Source of the DNA: Sphingobacteriales bacterium
GTDB taxonomy: Bacteria; Bacteroidota; Bacteroidia; Sphingobacteriales; Sphingobacteriaceae
Assembly (NCBI GenBank): GCA_025353765.1
Contig: JANXOD010000044.1
Span: 87,979 to 151,978 of the forward strand
Length of the DNA stretch: 64,000 bases
Direction: 5' to 3'
Part shown: positions 1-9,482 of the stretch, one piece after another
Layout of the letters: each line of letters begins with the position of its first letter
Position numbering within the stretch: position 1 is the first letter of the stretch
The notes under the pieces: model-generated
What the model was told of the DNA's origin: nothing
Seen by the model: only the letters and a program-made list of their open reading frames with translations
Database searches by the model: none
Position numbers and translations under genes: made by a program

Positions 1-1410
1 TTTTCACTTTTTGATACGGAAAATAAAAAAACGTATTTGGTAAGAGATCCTAATGGAATAAAGCCACTGTATTATGCCACACCTAATCACGACCTCATAT
101 TTGCATCAGAAGTAAAGGCATTTAATCAAACTTCTTATTCTCTTACTAAAGATGAAAATTGGAAAATTTATCTTCTGGCCTTTGGGCATATCCCTGAACC
201 TTTTACAACCTTTAAAGAGATTAATAGCCTGGCAAAAGGAAGTTTCTTAACCTGGGATCACCAAACCTGCACCAGCTCAATAAGTACTTTTTATAATTTT
301 CAATACCACCAAACCATTATTGATCCGGCTATAGCTATAGAGCAAGTTAAGTCACATCTTATCCAATCAGTAAAGCGGCATTTAATATCTGATGCACCAA
401 TTGGAGTGTTTTTAAGTGGAGGAATTGATTCCAGCATTCTTACTTTAATTGCAAACGAATTTCAAAAGGAAGACTTAGAAACTATTTCCGTAAATCTGGC
501 AGAAACAGATTATTCAGAAGAAAAATATCAACAAATCATAACTAACTTAATTGTAGGAAAACACAGCGAATATTTATTTAAGTATAAAGAATTTGCAAAT
601 AGTTTCGATACTATTATCTCTGCTATGGACCAACCTTCTACAGATGGAATAAATTCCTGGTATGTGAGCAAATGTGCTAAAGAAAGTGGAATTAAAGCTG
701 TACTATCGGGCTTAGGGGCCGATGAATTATTTGGAGGTTATCCCTCTTTCCAGCGTATGGAAACTATTGCTTCTTTAAAAAAACTTCCTAAAAACGTTCT
801 TAAACTGGCAGAGAAACATCCTAACCTCAAGTATAAACGGCTTTATTATTTAAGCTACGATAATCCCATTGGCGAATATTTATTTCTACGTGGATTTTAT
901 ACACCCACGCTTATTGCAGAAATTTTAGATGTTGATCGAAAAGAAGTTGATCAGCTCCTTTCTGGTTTCTCTATGAATAACGAGTTGAATACTTTGAAAG
1001 GTGGTAACAGAGCAAGCTGGCTTGAGACCAATTTGTATATGCAAAATCAATTACTGAGAGATACAGATTATATGAGCATGAGCCATGGTATTGAGGTACG
1101 GGTTCCATTTTTAGATCAGGATTTGGTTGAAACTATTTTATCTATACACCCTGATGTTAAATTCAGTAAAAATCAGAGCAAAACTTTATTAATTAATGCA
1201 TTTAAAGATATATTGCCTGAATCGATATGGAAACGAAATAAAATGGGCTTCACTTTTCCTTTCCAGGAATGGATGAAAAAATTTGATGAAATATCAAATC
1301 CTGAAAATTATGGCAATAAAACATCCAAAAAATTGATGGGCAATTTTCGCAATGGGCAATTACATTGGTCATCTGCTTTTGCCTTGTACCACATTAATAA
1401 GGCAGAATAA
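1..1410 (+). CDS. asnB: Asparagine synthetase (glutamine-hydrolysing), 5'-truncated by window edge
   Basis: The reading frame is open from base 1, so the gene begins upstream and the TTG at 37 is not a credible start. What remains is the end of the N-terminal glutaminase domain (RDPNGIKPLYY, bases 43-75) and the full synthetase domain with its ATP pyrophosphatase loop SGGIDSS (about bases 415-435). The family makes asparagine from aspartate, ATP and glutamine. AsnB paralogues are common inside surface polysaccharide clusters, where they may amidate uronic acids; that role here is inference. A glycosyltransferase gene starts 8 nt downstream, so it probably belongs to the same operon. Confidence 0.93.
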   Translation, partial: FSLFDTENKKTYLVRDPNGIKPLYYATPNHDLIFASEVKAFNQTSYSLTKDENWKIYLLAFGHIPEPFTTFKEINSLAKGSFLTWDHQTCTSSISTFYNFQYHQTIIDPAIAIEQVKSHLIQSVKRHLISDAPIGVFLSGGIDSSILTLIANEFQKEDLETISVNLAETDYSEEKYQQIITNLIVGKHSEYLFKYKEFANSFDTIISAMDQPSTDGINSWYVSKCAKESGIKAVLSGLGADELFGGYPSFQRMETIASLKKLPKNVLKLAEKHPNLKYKRLYYLSYDNPIGEYLFLRGFYTPTLIAEILDVDRKEVDQLLSGFSMNNELNTLKGGNRASWLETNLYMQNQLLRDTDYMSMSHGIEVRVPFLDQDLVETILSIHPDVKFSKNQSKTLLINAFKDILPESIWKRNKMGFTFPFQEWMKKFDEISNPENYGNKTSKKLMGNFRNGQLHWSSAFALYHINKAE

Positions 1411-1418
1411 TTATATAA

Positions 1419-2537
1419 ATGTCTAACAAGATTCTCTTTCTTACATTAAAAACATTCAGTTTAACGGGAGGTATAGAAAAAGTATGCCGCATTTTAACCC
1501 GTGCTTTGTATGATATAGACTCTTCCTTAAAAAATATCCATGTTATTTCTTTGTATGATAAAAGTACCGATCGCGACTTAAGATACATTTGCAAAGATGA
1601 GTTTGATGGTTTTAACGGACATCGAAAAAGATTTATCTTATCGGCATTTAGAAAGGGGATTCGTTCTGATATTGTCATATTAAGCCATATCAATCTGCTT
1701 TTTGTAGCATTGCTTATTAAAACATTTTCACCTAAAACCCGCATCATTGTTTATGCTCATGGCATAGAAATATGGCGGACTATTAAATCATGGAAACAGA
1801 AATTTCTCAAGAATAAATGTGAGTTATGGTCCGTAAGCAGGTACACCGCCCAAAAACTAATTGAACTTCATCACGTCCCCGCAAAAAATATTGCCGTAAT
1901 TCCTAACTGTTTAGACCCCTATTTGGAAATTCCCTCCGATTTTGCAAAACCAATAGAATTATTGGAAAGATATGGCCTAACATCTCAACAGCCGATACTA
2001 TTTACATTAACCCGTTTATCATCTACCGAGCTTTATAAAGGTTATGATTTGATTATCGACATATTACCGGAACTAATTAAAGTTCATCCAACTATCCATT
2101 ATTTACTGGCAGGCAAAGCAGATCAGTATGAAAAAGAACGCCTACAAGCTCTGATTCTAAATAATAATCTTTCTCAACACGTTACCTTGCTTGGCTTTTT
2201 GCCTGATGAAGAACTTACAGAGCACTTTCTTTTATCCGATATATTTGTAATGCCCAGTCGTAAAGAAGGTTTTGGTATTGTATTCATTGAAGCTGCTGCA
2301 TGCGGATGCAAAGTTATTGGGGGTAATCAAGATGGTACTATAGATGCTTTACTAGATGGGGAATTGGGGACTTTAGTTCATCCAACAGATAAAGAAGCTA
2401 TTTACGAAGCTATTATTAGCAATTTAAAGCACCGAAAATCAGAAAAATCTTCGCAGGCTATCCAATCACTTTGTCTGGAGCATTTCAACTATCAAACTTA
2501 TCTCCAACACATACAACAATTAATTACTGGTGAATAA
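1419..2537 (+). CDS. Glycosyltransferase, GT4-like (GT-B fold)
   Basis: The 372-residue protein has a glycosyltransferase N-terminus with a Gly-Gly-Ile-Glu turn at residues 17-20. Its C-terminal domain carries the retaining GT4 nucleotide-sugar motif EGFGIVFIE (residues 283-291, two glutamates eight apart). It should be a cytoplasmic enzyme adding a sugar to a growing lipid-linked glycan; donor and acceptor cannot be read from the sequence. The ATG at 1419 is 8 nt after asnB. The 3' end overlaps the exporter permease gene by 8 nt, indicating translational coupling. Confidence 0.9.
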   Translation: MSNKILFLTLKTFSLTGGIEKVCRILTRALYDIDSSLKNIHVISLYDKSTDRDLRYICKDEFDGFNGHRKRFILSAFRKGIRSDIVILSHINLLFVALLIKTFSPKTRIIVYAHGIEIWRTIKSWKQKFLKNKCELWSVSRYTAQKLIELHHVPAKNIAVIPNCLDPYLEIPSDFAKPIELLERYGLTSQQPILFTLTRLSSTELYKGYDLIIDILPELIKVHPTIHYLLAGKADQYEKERLQALILNNNLSQHVTLLGFLPDEELTEHFLLSDIFVMPSRKEGFGIVFIEAAACGCKVIGGNQDGTIDALLDGELGTLVHPTDKEAIYEAIISNLKHRKSEKSSQAIQSLCLEHFNYQTYLQHIQQLITGE

Positions 2538-3378
2538 AACTAACATCAATTGGGAAATTAAACCCCAAAGCTCTCTATTTGATCTGAAGCTAAAAAGTAC
2601 TTGGGAATACCGTGATCTGTTATGGTTGTTGGTAAGAAGAGATTTTGTGTCTTTTTATAAGCAAACTATATTAGGACCGCTATGGTTTTTTGTACAGCCG
2701 GTTCTTACTACCATCATGTTTACATTTGTATTTGGTAAACTGGCCAGAATTTCAACAGATGGATTGCCTCAGCCGCTATTTTACATGGCAGGTATTACCG
2801 CATGGAATTATTTTGCAGATTGTCTGACTAAAACCTCCACCGTTTTTAAAGATAATGCCGGTATTTTTGGGAAAGTCTATTTCCCCCGATTAATTATGCC
2901 GCTCAGTATTGTGGTATCAAACTTGGTTAGATTTGGTGTGCAGTTTTTATTATTTATAGTTTATATGGCCTATTATTACTGGGTTGTAGGCGCAAGTTTT
3001 GCTCCCACTATGTACATTCTTTTATTTCCCATTCTATTACTTCTAATGGCAGCAATGGGCTTGGGTGCTGGTATGATAATTTCTGCAATGACTACCAAAT
3101 ACCGAGATCTGGCATTTCTGGTTACATTTGGTGTACAATTATTAATGTATGCTACAACGGTAGTTTATCCGCTTTCAACTGCAAAAGCAGAGTATAAATG
3201 GATTATTGAAGCCAACCCAATGACGGCCATTATAGAAACCATGCGTTATGGCTTTTTGGGCAAAGGATCTTTCAGCTGGACATCTTTAGGATATTCCTCC
3301 GGGATTACTTTTTTACTGCTGGTTTTCGGTGTAATAATTTTTAATAAAGTAGAGAAAAATTTTGTAGATACCGTTTAG
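2530..3378 (+). CDS. wzm: ABC-2 type polysaccharide exporter permease (Wzm-like)
   Basis: This 282-residue membrane protein has about six hydrophobic segments and the ABC-2 polysaccharide permease signature region near residues 40-70 (LGPLWFFVQP, then VFGKLA). The family forms the inner-membrane channel that exports a completed lipid-linked O-antigen or capsule chain. The start is GTG at 2530, inside the last codons of the preceding gene, and no better start lies nearby. The matching ATPase follows after 146 nt. The Wzm name is by family resemblance; the exported polymer is unknown. Confidence 0.9.
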   Translation: MNKTNINWEIKPQSSLFDLKLKSTWEYRDLLWLLVRRDFVSFYKQTILGPLWFFVQPVLTTIMFTFVFGKLARISTDGLPQPLFYMAGITAWNYFADCLTKTSTVFKDNAGIFGKVYFPRLIMPLSIVVSNLVRFGVQFLLFIVYMAYYYWVVGASFAPTMYILLFPILLLLMAAMGLGAGMIISAMTTKYRDLAFLVTFGVQLLMYATTVVYPLSTAKAEYKWIIEANPMTAIIETMRYGFLGKGSFSWTSLGYSSGITFLLLVFGVIIFNKVEKNFVDTV

Positions 3379-3524
3379 ATGCGCTGTATGTTTAATTACT
3401 GAATCGGTTATCTGCAAGTTATTTAGAACTCAGAAATCAGTTTAGCGAATTAACCAATAAAAACTGAACACCCTTAGAAAAGCCGAATTGAAAGGTTAAG
3501 CAAATACACAAACACAAACCCTTA

Positions 3525-4790
3525 ATGAGCAACATTGCCATCAAAGCAGAAAATCTCTCCAAAGCCTATCAATTGGGCGAAATTGGTACAGGTACTATTT
3601 CACGCGATCTAGAGCGCTGGTGGGCCAAAATGCGTGGAAAAGAAGACCCCTTTTTGAGAATTGGTGAAACCAACGACCACAGCAGCAAAGGTACCAGCAA
3701 TGTCGTATGGAGCCTTAAAGATATCAATTTTGAAATTGAGCAGGGTGATGCCGTTGGTATTATTGGCCGTAATGGAGCAGGTAAAAGTACCTTGCTTAAA
3801 GTATTAAGCCGGGTAACTTCTCCCACTACAGGTACCATAAGCGGTAAAGGGCGGATTGCCAGTTTATTGGAAGTTGGTACGGGTTTCCACCCCGAGCTTA
3901 CAGGACGTGAAAATATTTTTTTAAATGGCGCTATTTTGGGAATGCGCAAAAAAGAGATTACCCGCAAGTTTGATGAAATTGTAGATTTTGCCGGTGTAGA
4001 ACGCTTCATTGATACGCCTGTAAAACGCTATTCATCTGGCATGTATGTACGCCTGGCTTTTGCGGTTGCCGCTCACTTGGAATCTGAAATTTTAATTGTG
4101 GATGAAGTTTTAGCTGTGGGTGATGCGGAATTTCAGAAAAAGTGTTTGGGAAAAATGAATGATGTAAGTAAAGGGGAAGGAAGGACTGTGCTATTTGTTA
4201 GTCATAATATTGTTTCAATTAAAAGTTTGTGTGATAAAGGCATTTTATTAGAAAATGGCAAAGTGAAATATTTAGGAGAGATTAATCAAACAATTGATTC
4301 TTACCAAAATACTTTCCCATCTAACCAAGAAGCTATATTTAAAGAGATATCAGATATTGATAAATCTGTTGGATTTTCTTTCTTAAAGATTGAAATAGTA
4401 TCTACAGGATTAGAGGGAAGTTTCCCAATTGACGAATTTATCGAAATCAAAATTCAAGCATATCAAAATATTAAAATTGATTCATTAAACATAAATATTT
4501 TTTTTAACAGCCCGGATGGCACTAACATTTTCGTAACAGTCACTGATCTCCTTTATCTTAATGAAGCAGGTATTATGGAATTCTCTTGCCATATACCACC
4601 TAATATATTAAATGATAATTTATATGTATTAGACATAATGGCAGTTAGAGGAGGGGTAACAGTTATAGAACATATTAAGGATGCAATATGCATTCAAGGT
4701 GTTGAATCTTTAAGAACGGGTGTTTGGCGTGATAAGTTCCCAGGGCAGATCAAACCAAAGTTTAAATGGTTAACTAAGAAACTAAATTAA
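3525..4790 (+). CDS. wzt: ABC exporter ATPase with C-terminal glycan-recognition domain (Wzt-like)
   Basis: The 421-residue protein has an N-terminal ABC ATPase with Walker A GRNGAGKST (81-89), signature YSSGM (169-173) and Walker B ILIVDE (189-194). An extension of about 150 residues from about 265 onward resembles the Wzt C-terminal domain. In characterised systems that domain recognises the modified non-reducing end of the O-polysaccharide before export. The coding sequence for the C-terminal half is clearly more AT-rich than the ATPase half, as expected when the specificity domain is exchanged between strains. It pairs with the permease upstream, and an FkbM methyltransferase gene follows after 1 nt. 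Confidence 0.92.
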   Translation: MSNIAIKAENLSKAYQLGEIGTGTISRDLERWWAKMRGKEDPFLRIGETNDHSSKGTSNVVWSLKDINFEIEQGDAVGIIGRNGAGKSTLLKVLSRVTSPTTGTISGKGRIASLLEVGTGFHPELTGRENIFLNGAILGMRKKEITRKFDEIVDFAGVERFIDTPVKRYSSGMYVRLAFAVAAHLESEILIVDEVLAVGDAEFQKKCLGKMNDVSKGEGRTVLFVSHNIVSIKSLCDKGILLENGKVKYLGEINQTIDSYQNTFPSNQEAIFKEISDIDKSVGFSFLKIEIVSTGLEGSFPIDEFIEIKIQAYQNIKIDSLNINIFFNSPDGTNIFVTVTDLLYLNEAGIMEFSCHIPPNILNDNLYVLDIMAVRGGVTVIEHIKDAICIQGVESLRTGVWRDKFPGQIKPKFKWLTKKLN

Positions 4791-4791
4791 A

Positions 4792-5901
4792 ATGATATTT
4801 AAAGACCTTTTACAAAAAAGTATTGAACATAATTTTGAGAATAATTACTCAGATAATTACGATCAGTATCGCTTTGGATCTGAAACAGATGATGTTAAAG
4901 AAAATACCAACTTAATAACTAAACTATTTAAGCAAGCATATCACCAAACTGCTCTTTCCAAAAAGAGAGCGTTAAAATCATATCAAAATTCAATAAACTA
5001 TATTTCAAATGAATTCGATTATCTATATGAGCATTTAGATAATGAGGAATCCAGGGAACTTTTAATTGATATTGCTGCATTTAGAATTCTTGGTTATAAG
5101 AAAGTAAAATTGCCTTTAAATACTCCTAAGTTATGGGCTGATCTAAATCGAGTCGACGAAATGAAGGGATTAGAGACTATTGATCCTCATTTTATGAATT
5201 TCATTTTAAACGAGTTCGACTTACATAGTCTGGGTTATCCAATAAAATTATTTTTTTCTACTATAGGAATAGTAATAGACTTTATCATTAAACAGTATGA
5301 GTATAGAGGCAATAATATATCTATTAAAGCGGAAGAAGGAGATATTGTTATAGATGGAGGAGCATGTTGGGGGGATACTGCTCTATATTTCGCAAACCAG
5401 ATAGGTTTTCAGGGGAAAGTCTTTAGTTTCGAGTTCATTCCGGGTAATTTGCAAATCTTCGACAGGAATCTTAGCCTGAACCCCAATTTAAGCCCTGTTA
5501 TCGAAAAGGTAGAACACCCAATAGGCGAAAAAAGTGGCGAACAGATGTATTATACTGATTTTGGTCCTGGAAGTACCGTATCTTTTGAAAGATTATCGGA
5601 GAAACAAGGAGAAGTATACACCAAAAGTATAGATGATTTAGTTTTAGAAAAAAAACTTAGTAAAGTGAACTTCATTAAATTAGATATTGAAGGTGCGGAA
5701 CTAGCTGCATTAAAAGGAGCGGAAAAAACCATTTTAAAGTACAAACCGAAGATCGCTGTAGCCTTATATCATAATATTGAAGATTTTAAAACCATACCCC
5801 AATATCTTAAATCTCTATTACCAGATTATAATTTTTATTTATCTCATTGTACTATTCATAGTGAAGAAACTATACTCTTCGCACAAGTTGTAAATCAATG
5901 A
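4792..5901 (+). CDS. FkbM-family methyltransferase
   Basis: The SAM-dependent methyltransferase fold sits in the C-terminal half of this 369-residue protein: motif I VIDGGACWGD (186-195) and the FkbM motif LDIEGAE (297-303). The N-terminal 170 residues have no domain I recognise. The family methylates hydroxyls of small molecules and sugars. Placed directly after the Wzt-like ATPase, it could supply a chain-terminating methyl group recognised by the Wzt C-terminal domain; this is inference. It overlaps the next gene by 4 nt (ATGA). Confidence 0.85.
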   Translation: MIFKDLLQKSIEHNFENNYSDNYDQYRFGSETDDVKENTNLITKLFKQAYHQTALSKKRALKSYQNSINYISNEFDYLYEHLDNEESRELLIDIAAFRILGYKKVKLPLNTPKLWADLNRVDEMKGLETIDPHFMNFILNEFDLHSLGYPIKLFFSTIGIVIDFIIKQYEYRGNNISIKAEEGDIVIDGGACWGDTALYFANQIGFQGKVFSFEFIPGNLQIFDRNLSLNPNLSPVIEKVEHPIGEKSGEQMYYTDFGPGSTVSFERLSEKQGEVYTKSIDDLVLEKKLSKVNFIKLDIEGAELAALKGAEKTILKYKPKIAVALYHNIEDFKTIPQYLKSLLPDYNFYLSHCTIHSEETILFAQVVNQ

Positions 5902-6980
5902 TTAATGTAACAAAACCATTTTTACCACCAGAGCAAGAATATGCAGCACTGGTTTCTGACATTTGGAAACGTAATTGGCTTACTAATAACGGGCCGCTAG
6001 TAAACGAACTGGAGTTAAAGCTTAAAGAATATTTAGATATACCACATTTACTATATTTAAATAATGGAACGGTTGCATTACAAATTGCTATCAAAGCTTT
6101 AGAGTTATCAGGTGAAATTATAACGACTTCTTTCTCTTATGTAGCTACTACCAGCAGTATTGTATGGGAAGGTTGCAAGCCTGTTTTTGTTGATATTGAT
6201 AAAGAAACATTTAATATTAATGCCGAAAAAATAGAAGCTGCTATTACTCCAAAAACGAGTGCAATTTTAGCTACACATGTGTTTGGAAATCCTTGTAATA
6301 TTGATGCCATTGATGCCATAGCTCAAAAACATAAACTTAAAGTTATTTATGATGCCGCTCATTGTTTTGGTACTCAATACAAAGGCAAATCGGTATTTGC
6401 GTATGGCGACATCAGCACCACCAGTTTTCATGCTACCAAACTATACCATACTATTGAAGGTGGAGCAGTAATAACTAATAGCCCTGAGCTTACTCATAAA
6501 ATGTCGTATCTACGTAATTTTGGGCACAATGGGCCGGAAGCATTTTTTGGAATTGGCATTAATGGCAAAAATTCAGAGTTCCATGCAGCAATGGGTTTAG
6601 TCAATCTAAACTACATTAAAGCTATTTTGGCAAGTCGTAAAAAACAAAGTTTGTATTATAATGATCGCTTATCAACTTTAACTACACAAAAAATTAAAAT
6701 ACAGGCATTAACTGATTTTAACTATGCTTATTATCCTATTGTCTTTAAAACTGAAGATACTTTATTAAAAGCACAGGCATTATTGGAAGCAAATTGGATA
6801 AACCCGAGGCGTTATTTCTATCCTTGCTTAACCACATTAAATTACGTAAAACCTCAAATCACACCTATTGCTGAAGATATTAGCAAAAGAGTATTGTGTT
6901 TGCCCTTATTTCATGACTTAACAACTGTAGAACAAAATTTCATTTGCCGTTTACTTTTACGGGCTCAAAATAATAAATAG
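5898..6980 (+). CDS. DegT/DnrJ/EryC1/StrS-family sugar aminotransferase
   Basis: This 360-residue PLP enzyme shows the family layout, with the Schiff-base lysine at K181 in HATKLYHTIEGGA and the aspartate of YDAAH about 22-25 residues upstream of the HATK segment. The family transfers an amino group from glutamate or glutamine to a nucleotide-linked keto-sugar. The product would be an amino sugar such as a 3- or 4-amino-dideoxyhexose, but the regiochemistry cannot be read. The formyltransferase gene at 8622 could act on this amino group. Start ATG overlaps the preceding stop by 4 nt. Confidence 0.92.
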   Translation: MINVTKPFLPPEQEYAALVSDIWKRNWLTNNGPLVNELELKLKEYLDIPHLLYLNNGTVALQIAIKALELSGEIITTSFSYVATTSSIVWEGCKPVFVDIDKETFNINAEKIEAAITPKTSAILATHVFGNPCNIDAIDAIAQKHKLKVIYDAAHCFGTQYKGKSVFAYGDISTTSFHATKLYHTIEGGAVITNSPELTHKMSYLRNFGHNGPEAFFGIGINGKNSEFHAAMGLVNLNYIKAILASRKKQSLYYNDRLSTLTTQKIKIQALTDFNYAYYPIVFKTEDTLLKAQALLEANWINPRRYFYPCLTTLNYVKPQITPIAEDISKRVLCLPLFHDLTTVEQNFICRLLLRAQNNK

Positions 6981-7684
6981 TGAAAGTAGCAATCATGCAA
7001 CCGTATTTCATGCCTTATTTTGGGTATTTTCAATTAATAAATGCTGTTGACAAATTTATTGTTTATGATGATGTTAATTTCATTAAACAAGGGTGGATTA
7101 ATCGTAATAAAATTCTCTTAAATGGGAAGGATTTTGTTTTCACTATTCAGTTAAAAGATGCAAGTTCGTTTAAGCTGATTAAGGACACTGAAATACATGA
7201 ACAATTCTACAATAATTGGAAAAACAAATTCTATATAACTTTAGAACAGGCTTATAAAAAAGCTCCACACTTCGACACTGTTTTTCAAATAATTAAAAAC
7301 ACTTTAGAAAGTGAATGTATAAATATATCTAAGCTTGCAGTAAATAGTCTTAAATCCATTTGTAGTTATTTAGATATTAGAACTACTTTTTTAGACTCCT
7401 CCATTATCTACCACAACACAAATTTGTCTGCTCAGAGTCGGATAATTGATATTTGCAAACAAGAAAACGCATCCACGTATATTAATTTAGAAGGAGGTAT
7501 GAAACTTTATTCAAAAGCAGATTTTGCTATGAGTAATCTTACTCTAAACTTTATAAGTCCAAAACCCATAATTTACAATCAATTTAAACATGAATTTGTC
7601 CCCGGACTTTCTATTATTGATGTGATGATGTTTAACACGCCACTACAAATAAAGGAAATGTTGAACCAATATGAATTGATATGA
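6980..7684 (+). CDS. wbqC: WbqC-family protein
   Basis: The N-terminus (MQPYFMPYFGYFQLI, then DDVNFIKQGWINRN) is the hallmark of the WbqC family, about 230 residues long, found in O-antigen and glycan clusters. It is annotated as a possible sugar acyl- or aminoacyl-modification protein but its reaction is not firmly established. Start is GTG at 6980, sharing one base with the previous TAG stop (TAGTG). The length of 234 residues is normal. Its place between two aminotransferase-like genes supports a role in amino-sugar synthesis or modification. Confidence 0.9.
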   Translation: MKVAIMQPYFMPYFGYFQLINAVDKFIVYDDVNFIKQGWINRNKILLNGKDFVFTIQLKDASSFKLIKDTEIHEQFYNNWKNKFYITLEQAYKKAPHFDTVFQIIKNTLESECINISKLAVNSLKSICSYLDIRTTFLDSSIIYHNTNLSAQSRIIDICKQENASTYINLEGGMKLYSKADFAMSNLTLNFISPKPIIYNQFKHEFVPGLSIIDVMMFNTPLQIKEMLNQYELI

Positions 7685-8625
7685 ATGAAGTTGGAGGATA
7701 TTTTGGCCTGGAGCTAAAAAAAGGGAAAGAATATCACCTTAATTCTATTAGACTCAACAGTGGTCGTAATGCACTGCAATATATTTTAATAGCAAATAAT
7801 TATACTAAAGTTTACTTGCCCTATTATACTTGTGATGTTTTACTACAACCTATAAAAAACCTAAACTTAAAGTATGAGTTTTATTCAATCAATGAAAGTT
7901 TTGAGGCTCATTTTGATTTTGAAAAAATAAAAAATACGGAAGCATTCTTATATACTAATTACTTTGGGTTAAAAGACCAATATATTATTAAGATAAAAGA
8001 AAAATGCACCAACTTAATTATTGATAATGCTCAAGCATTTTTTGCTCTACCACATAATGGAGTAGATACTTTTTATTCTCCAAGAAAATTCTTTGGTCTT
8101 CCGGATGGAGCTTATCTCTATAGTAACAAATTAATAGAAAAGGAATTTCCTCAAGATATTTCTTATAATAGATTTGAACAGATTCTAAGAAGATCCGATT
8201 TAGGGGCAGAAAATGGTTATTCCTATTTTACACAAAATGAAAATTCCTTAAATCATCTCCCGATTAAAAAAATGTCTAACCTAACTAAAGCTATTTTACA
8301 ATCGATTGATTATTCTGATGTTGCTAGTATTCGACGAAAAAACTTCCAATATCTTCATGATTCATTAAATAAAATTAATCAAATCAAGTTTGATTTGATT
8401 AATGACCAAGTGCCAATGGTTTACCCTTTTTTAACAGATGATTTAAGCTTAAGAAAAAAATTAATAGCTAATAAAGTTTACATCGCACAATATTGGCCTA
8501 GCGTGTTAGGCCTGGTTAATAATTCAAGCATTGAATATCAATATACAGAAAGACTTATTCATTTACCTATTGATCAAAGATTGGGAATTAATGAGTTAGA
8601 TAGGATAAGTAGATTAATCAAATGA
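7681..8625 (+). CDS. Divergent DegT-like PLP-fold protein (putative aminotransferase)
   Basis: The 314-residue protein keeps aspartate-aminotransferase fold landmarks: IIDNAQ with D115, expected to contact the PLP nitrogen, and SPRKFFGLPDGA with K136 as the likely Schiff-base lysine. It is shorter and more divergent than the enzyme encoded at 5898. I infer a PLP-dependent enzyme acting on a nucleotide sugar or an aminoacyl donor, but a non-canonical reaction is quite possible. ATGA overlaps join it to wbqC upstream and the formyltransferase downstream, so the three are probably co-translated. Confidence 0.65.
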   Translation: MNEVGGYFGLELKKGKEYHLNSIRLNSGRNALQYILIANNYTKVYLPYYTCDVLLQPIKNLNLKYEFYSINESFEAHFDFEKIKNTEAFLYTNYFGLKDQYIIKIKEKCTNLIIDNAQAFFALPHNGVDTFYSPRKFFGLPDGAYLYSNKLIEKEFPQDISYNRFEQILRRSDLGAENGYSYFTQNENSLNHLPIKKMSNLTKAILQSIDYSDVASIRRKNFQYLHDSLNKINQIKFDLINDQVPMVYPFLTDDLSLRKKLIANKVYIAQYWPSVLGLVNNSSIEYQYTERLIHLPIDQRLGINELDRISRLIK

Positions 8626-9482
8626 AGAACGTTGTCTTTATTGGAAATAGAAAAAACGTTCTTTTAGAACTTCTATCTAGAAAAGCTAACTATGATATAA
8701 AAAAGATTTACACACTTGAAAACTCCCCTTTACATAAGCATTTAAAAGATGGTAATATCCCTTATGAATTATTCTCAAATACTAAAAAATCAAAATTAGA
8801 AATTACTGATTTTTTAACAAGAGTACCTTTTGATTTATTAGTCTCTAATGGATGTCCTTTTATTCTATCAATATCAACTTTAAAAACAACAAATTCTGGA
8901 GCGCTCTTTATTAATACTCACCCCTCTTACCTACCGCATTTAAAAGGTAAAACACCCCTCAATGGAGTATTATACTTAGGATATGAATTCATAGGCGCTA
9001 CTACTCATTACATGGATGATGGTATTGATACTGGGAATATTATAGCTCAGAAAAAAGTACCATTAACTCCCGATATCGATCAAGGTTTAATTTATTTTTT
9101 ATCATTTTATTTAGAAGGCGTAGTTTTTAAAAATGCTCTTAAAATATTAGAAAAAAATAATTTTTTATATCCTGGGAAAGTACAGAAAGAAACTGGATCT
9201 TATTTTAATAGAGACAATGAATTATTTGGCATAAATCTTTTAAAAGATAGTGATGATGATATCATAAGAAAAGTCAAATCAGTTGGGATAATAAATCAAG
9301 GTTTAAATATTGAAATTATGAATAAGCTATATACAGTTTTTGAAGCTGAGAAGATTTATAATTCTTATTTATTAGACCTTTTTAAAAAAGCACAACCGGG
9401 TTTTCTTTTAGTGGAATACAGTAATAAGATATTGATTAAAACTATAAGTGGAATTATAAGATTTTCTTATGTTAGAAAATAA
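8622..9482 (+). CDS. Formyltransferase-family protein (putative sugar N-formyltransferase)
   Basis: The family active-site set is intact: N98 and H100 in INTHPSYLP, and D136 in DDGIDTG, matching the Asn/His/Asp triad of Met-tRNA and sugar formyltransferases. The family uses N10-formyl-tetrahydrofolate. With 286 residues the protein has the size of sugar N-formyltransferases rather than full Fmt. The preceding aminotransferase genes suggest an N-formylated amino sugar in the polymer; this is inference. It overlaps its neighbours by 4 and 14 nt. Confidence 0.82.
   Translation: MKNVVFIGNRKNVLLELLSRKANYDIKKIYTLENSPLHKHLKDGNIPYELFSNTKKSKLEITDFLTRVPFDLLVSNGCPFILSISTLKTTNSGALFINTHPSYLPHLKGKTPLNGVLYLGYEFIGATTHYMDDGIDTGNIIAQKKVPLTPDIDQGLIYFLSFYLEGVVFKNALKILEKNNFLYPGKVQKETGSYFNRDNELFGINLLKDSDDDIIRKVKSVGIINQGLNIEIMNKLYTVFEAEKIYNSYLLDLFKKAQPGFLLVEYSNKILIKTISGIIRFSYVRK

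Noticed and set aside
1394..1747. Minus-strand frame of 117 codons inside the first GT4 gene
   Set aside because: It overlaps a strongly supported gene, has no recognisable domain and looks like an antisense shadow.
3569..4009. Minus-strand frame of 146 codons over the Wzt-like ATPase gene
   Set aside because: It runs opposite to the Walker A and signature coding region and shows low-complexity Pro/Leu/Ser translation.
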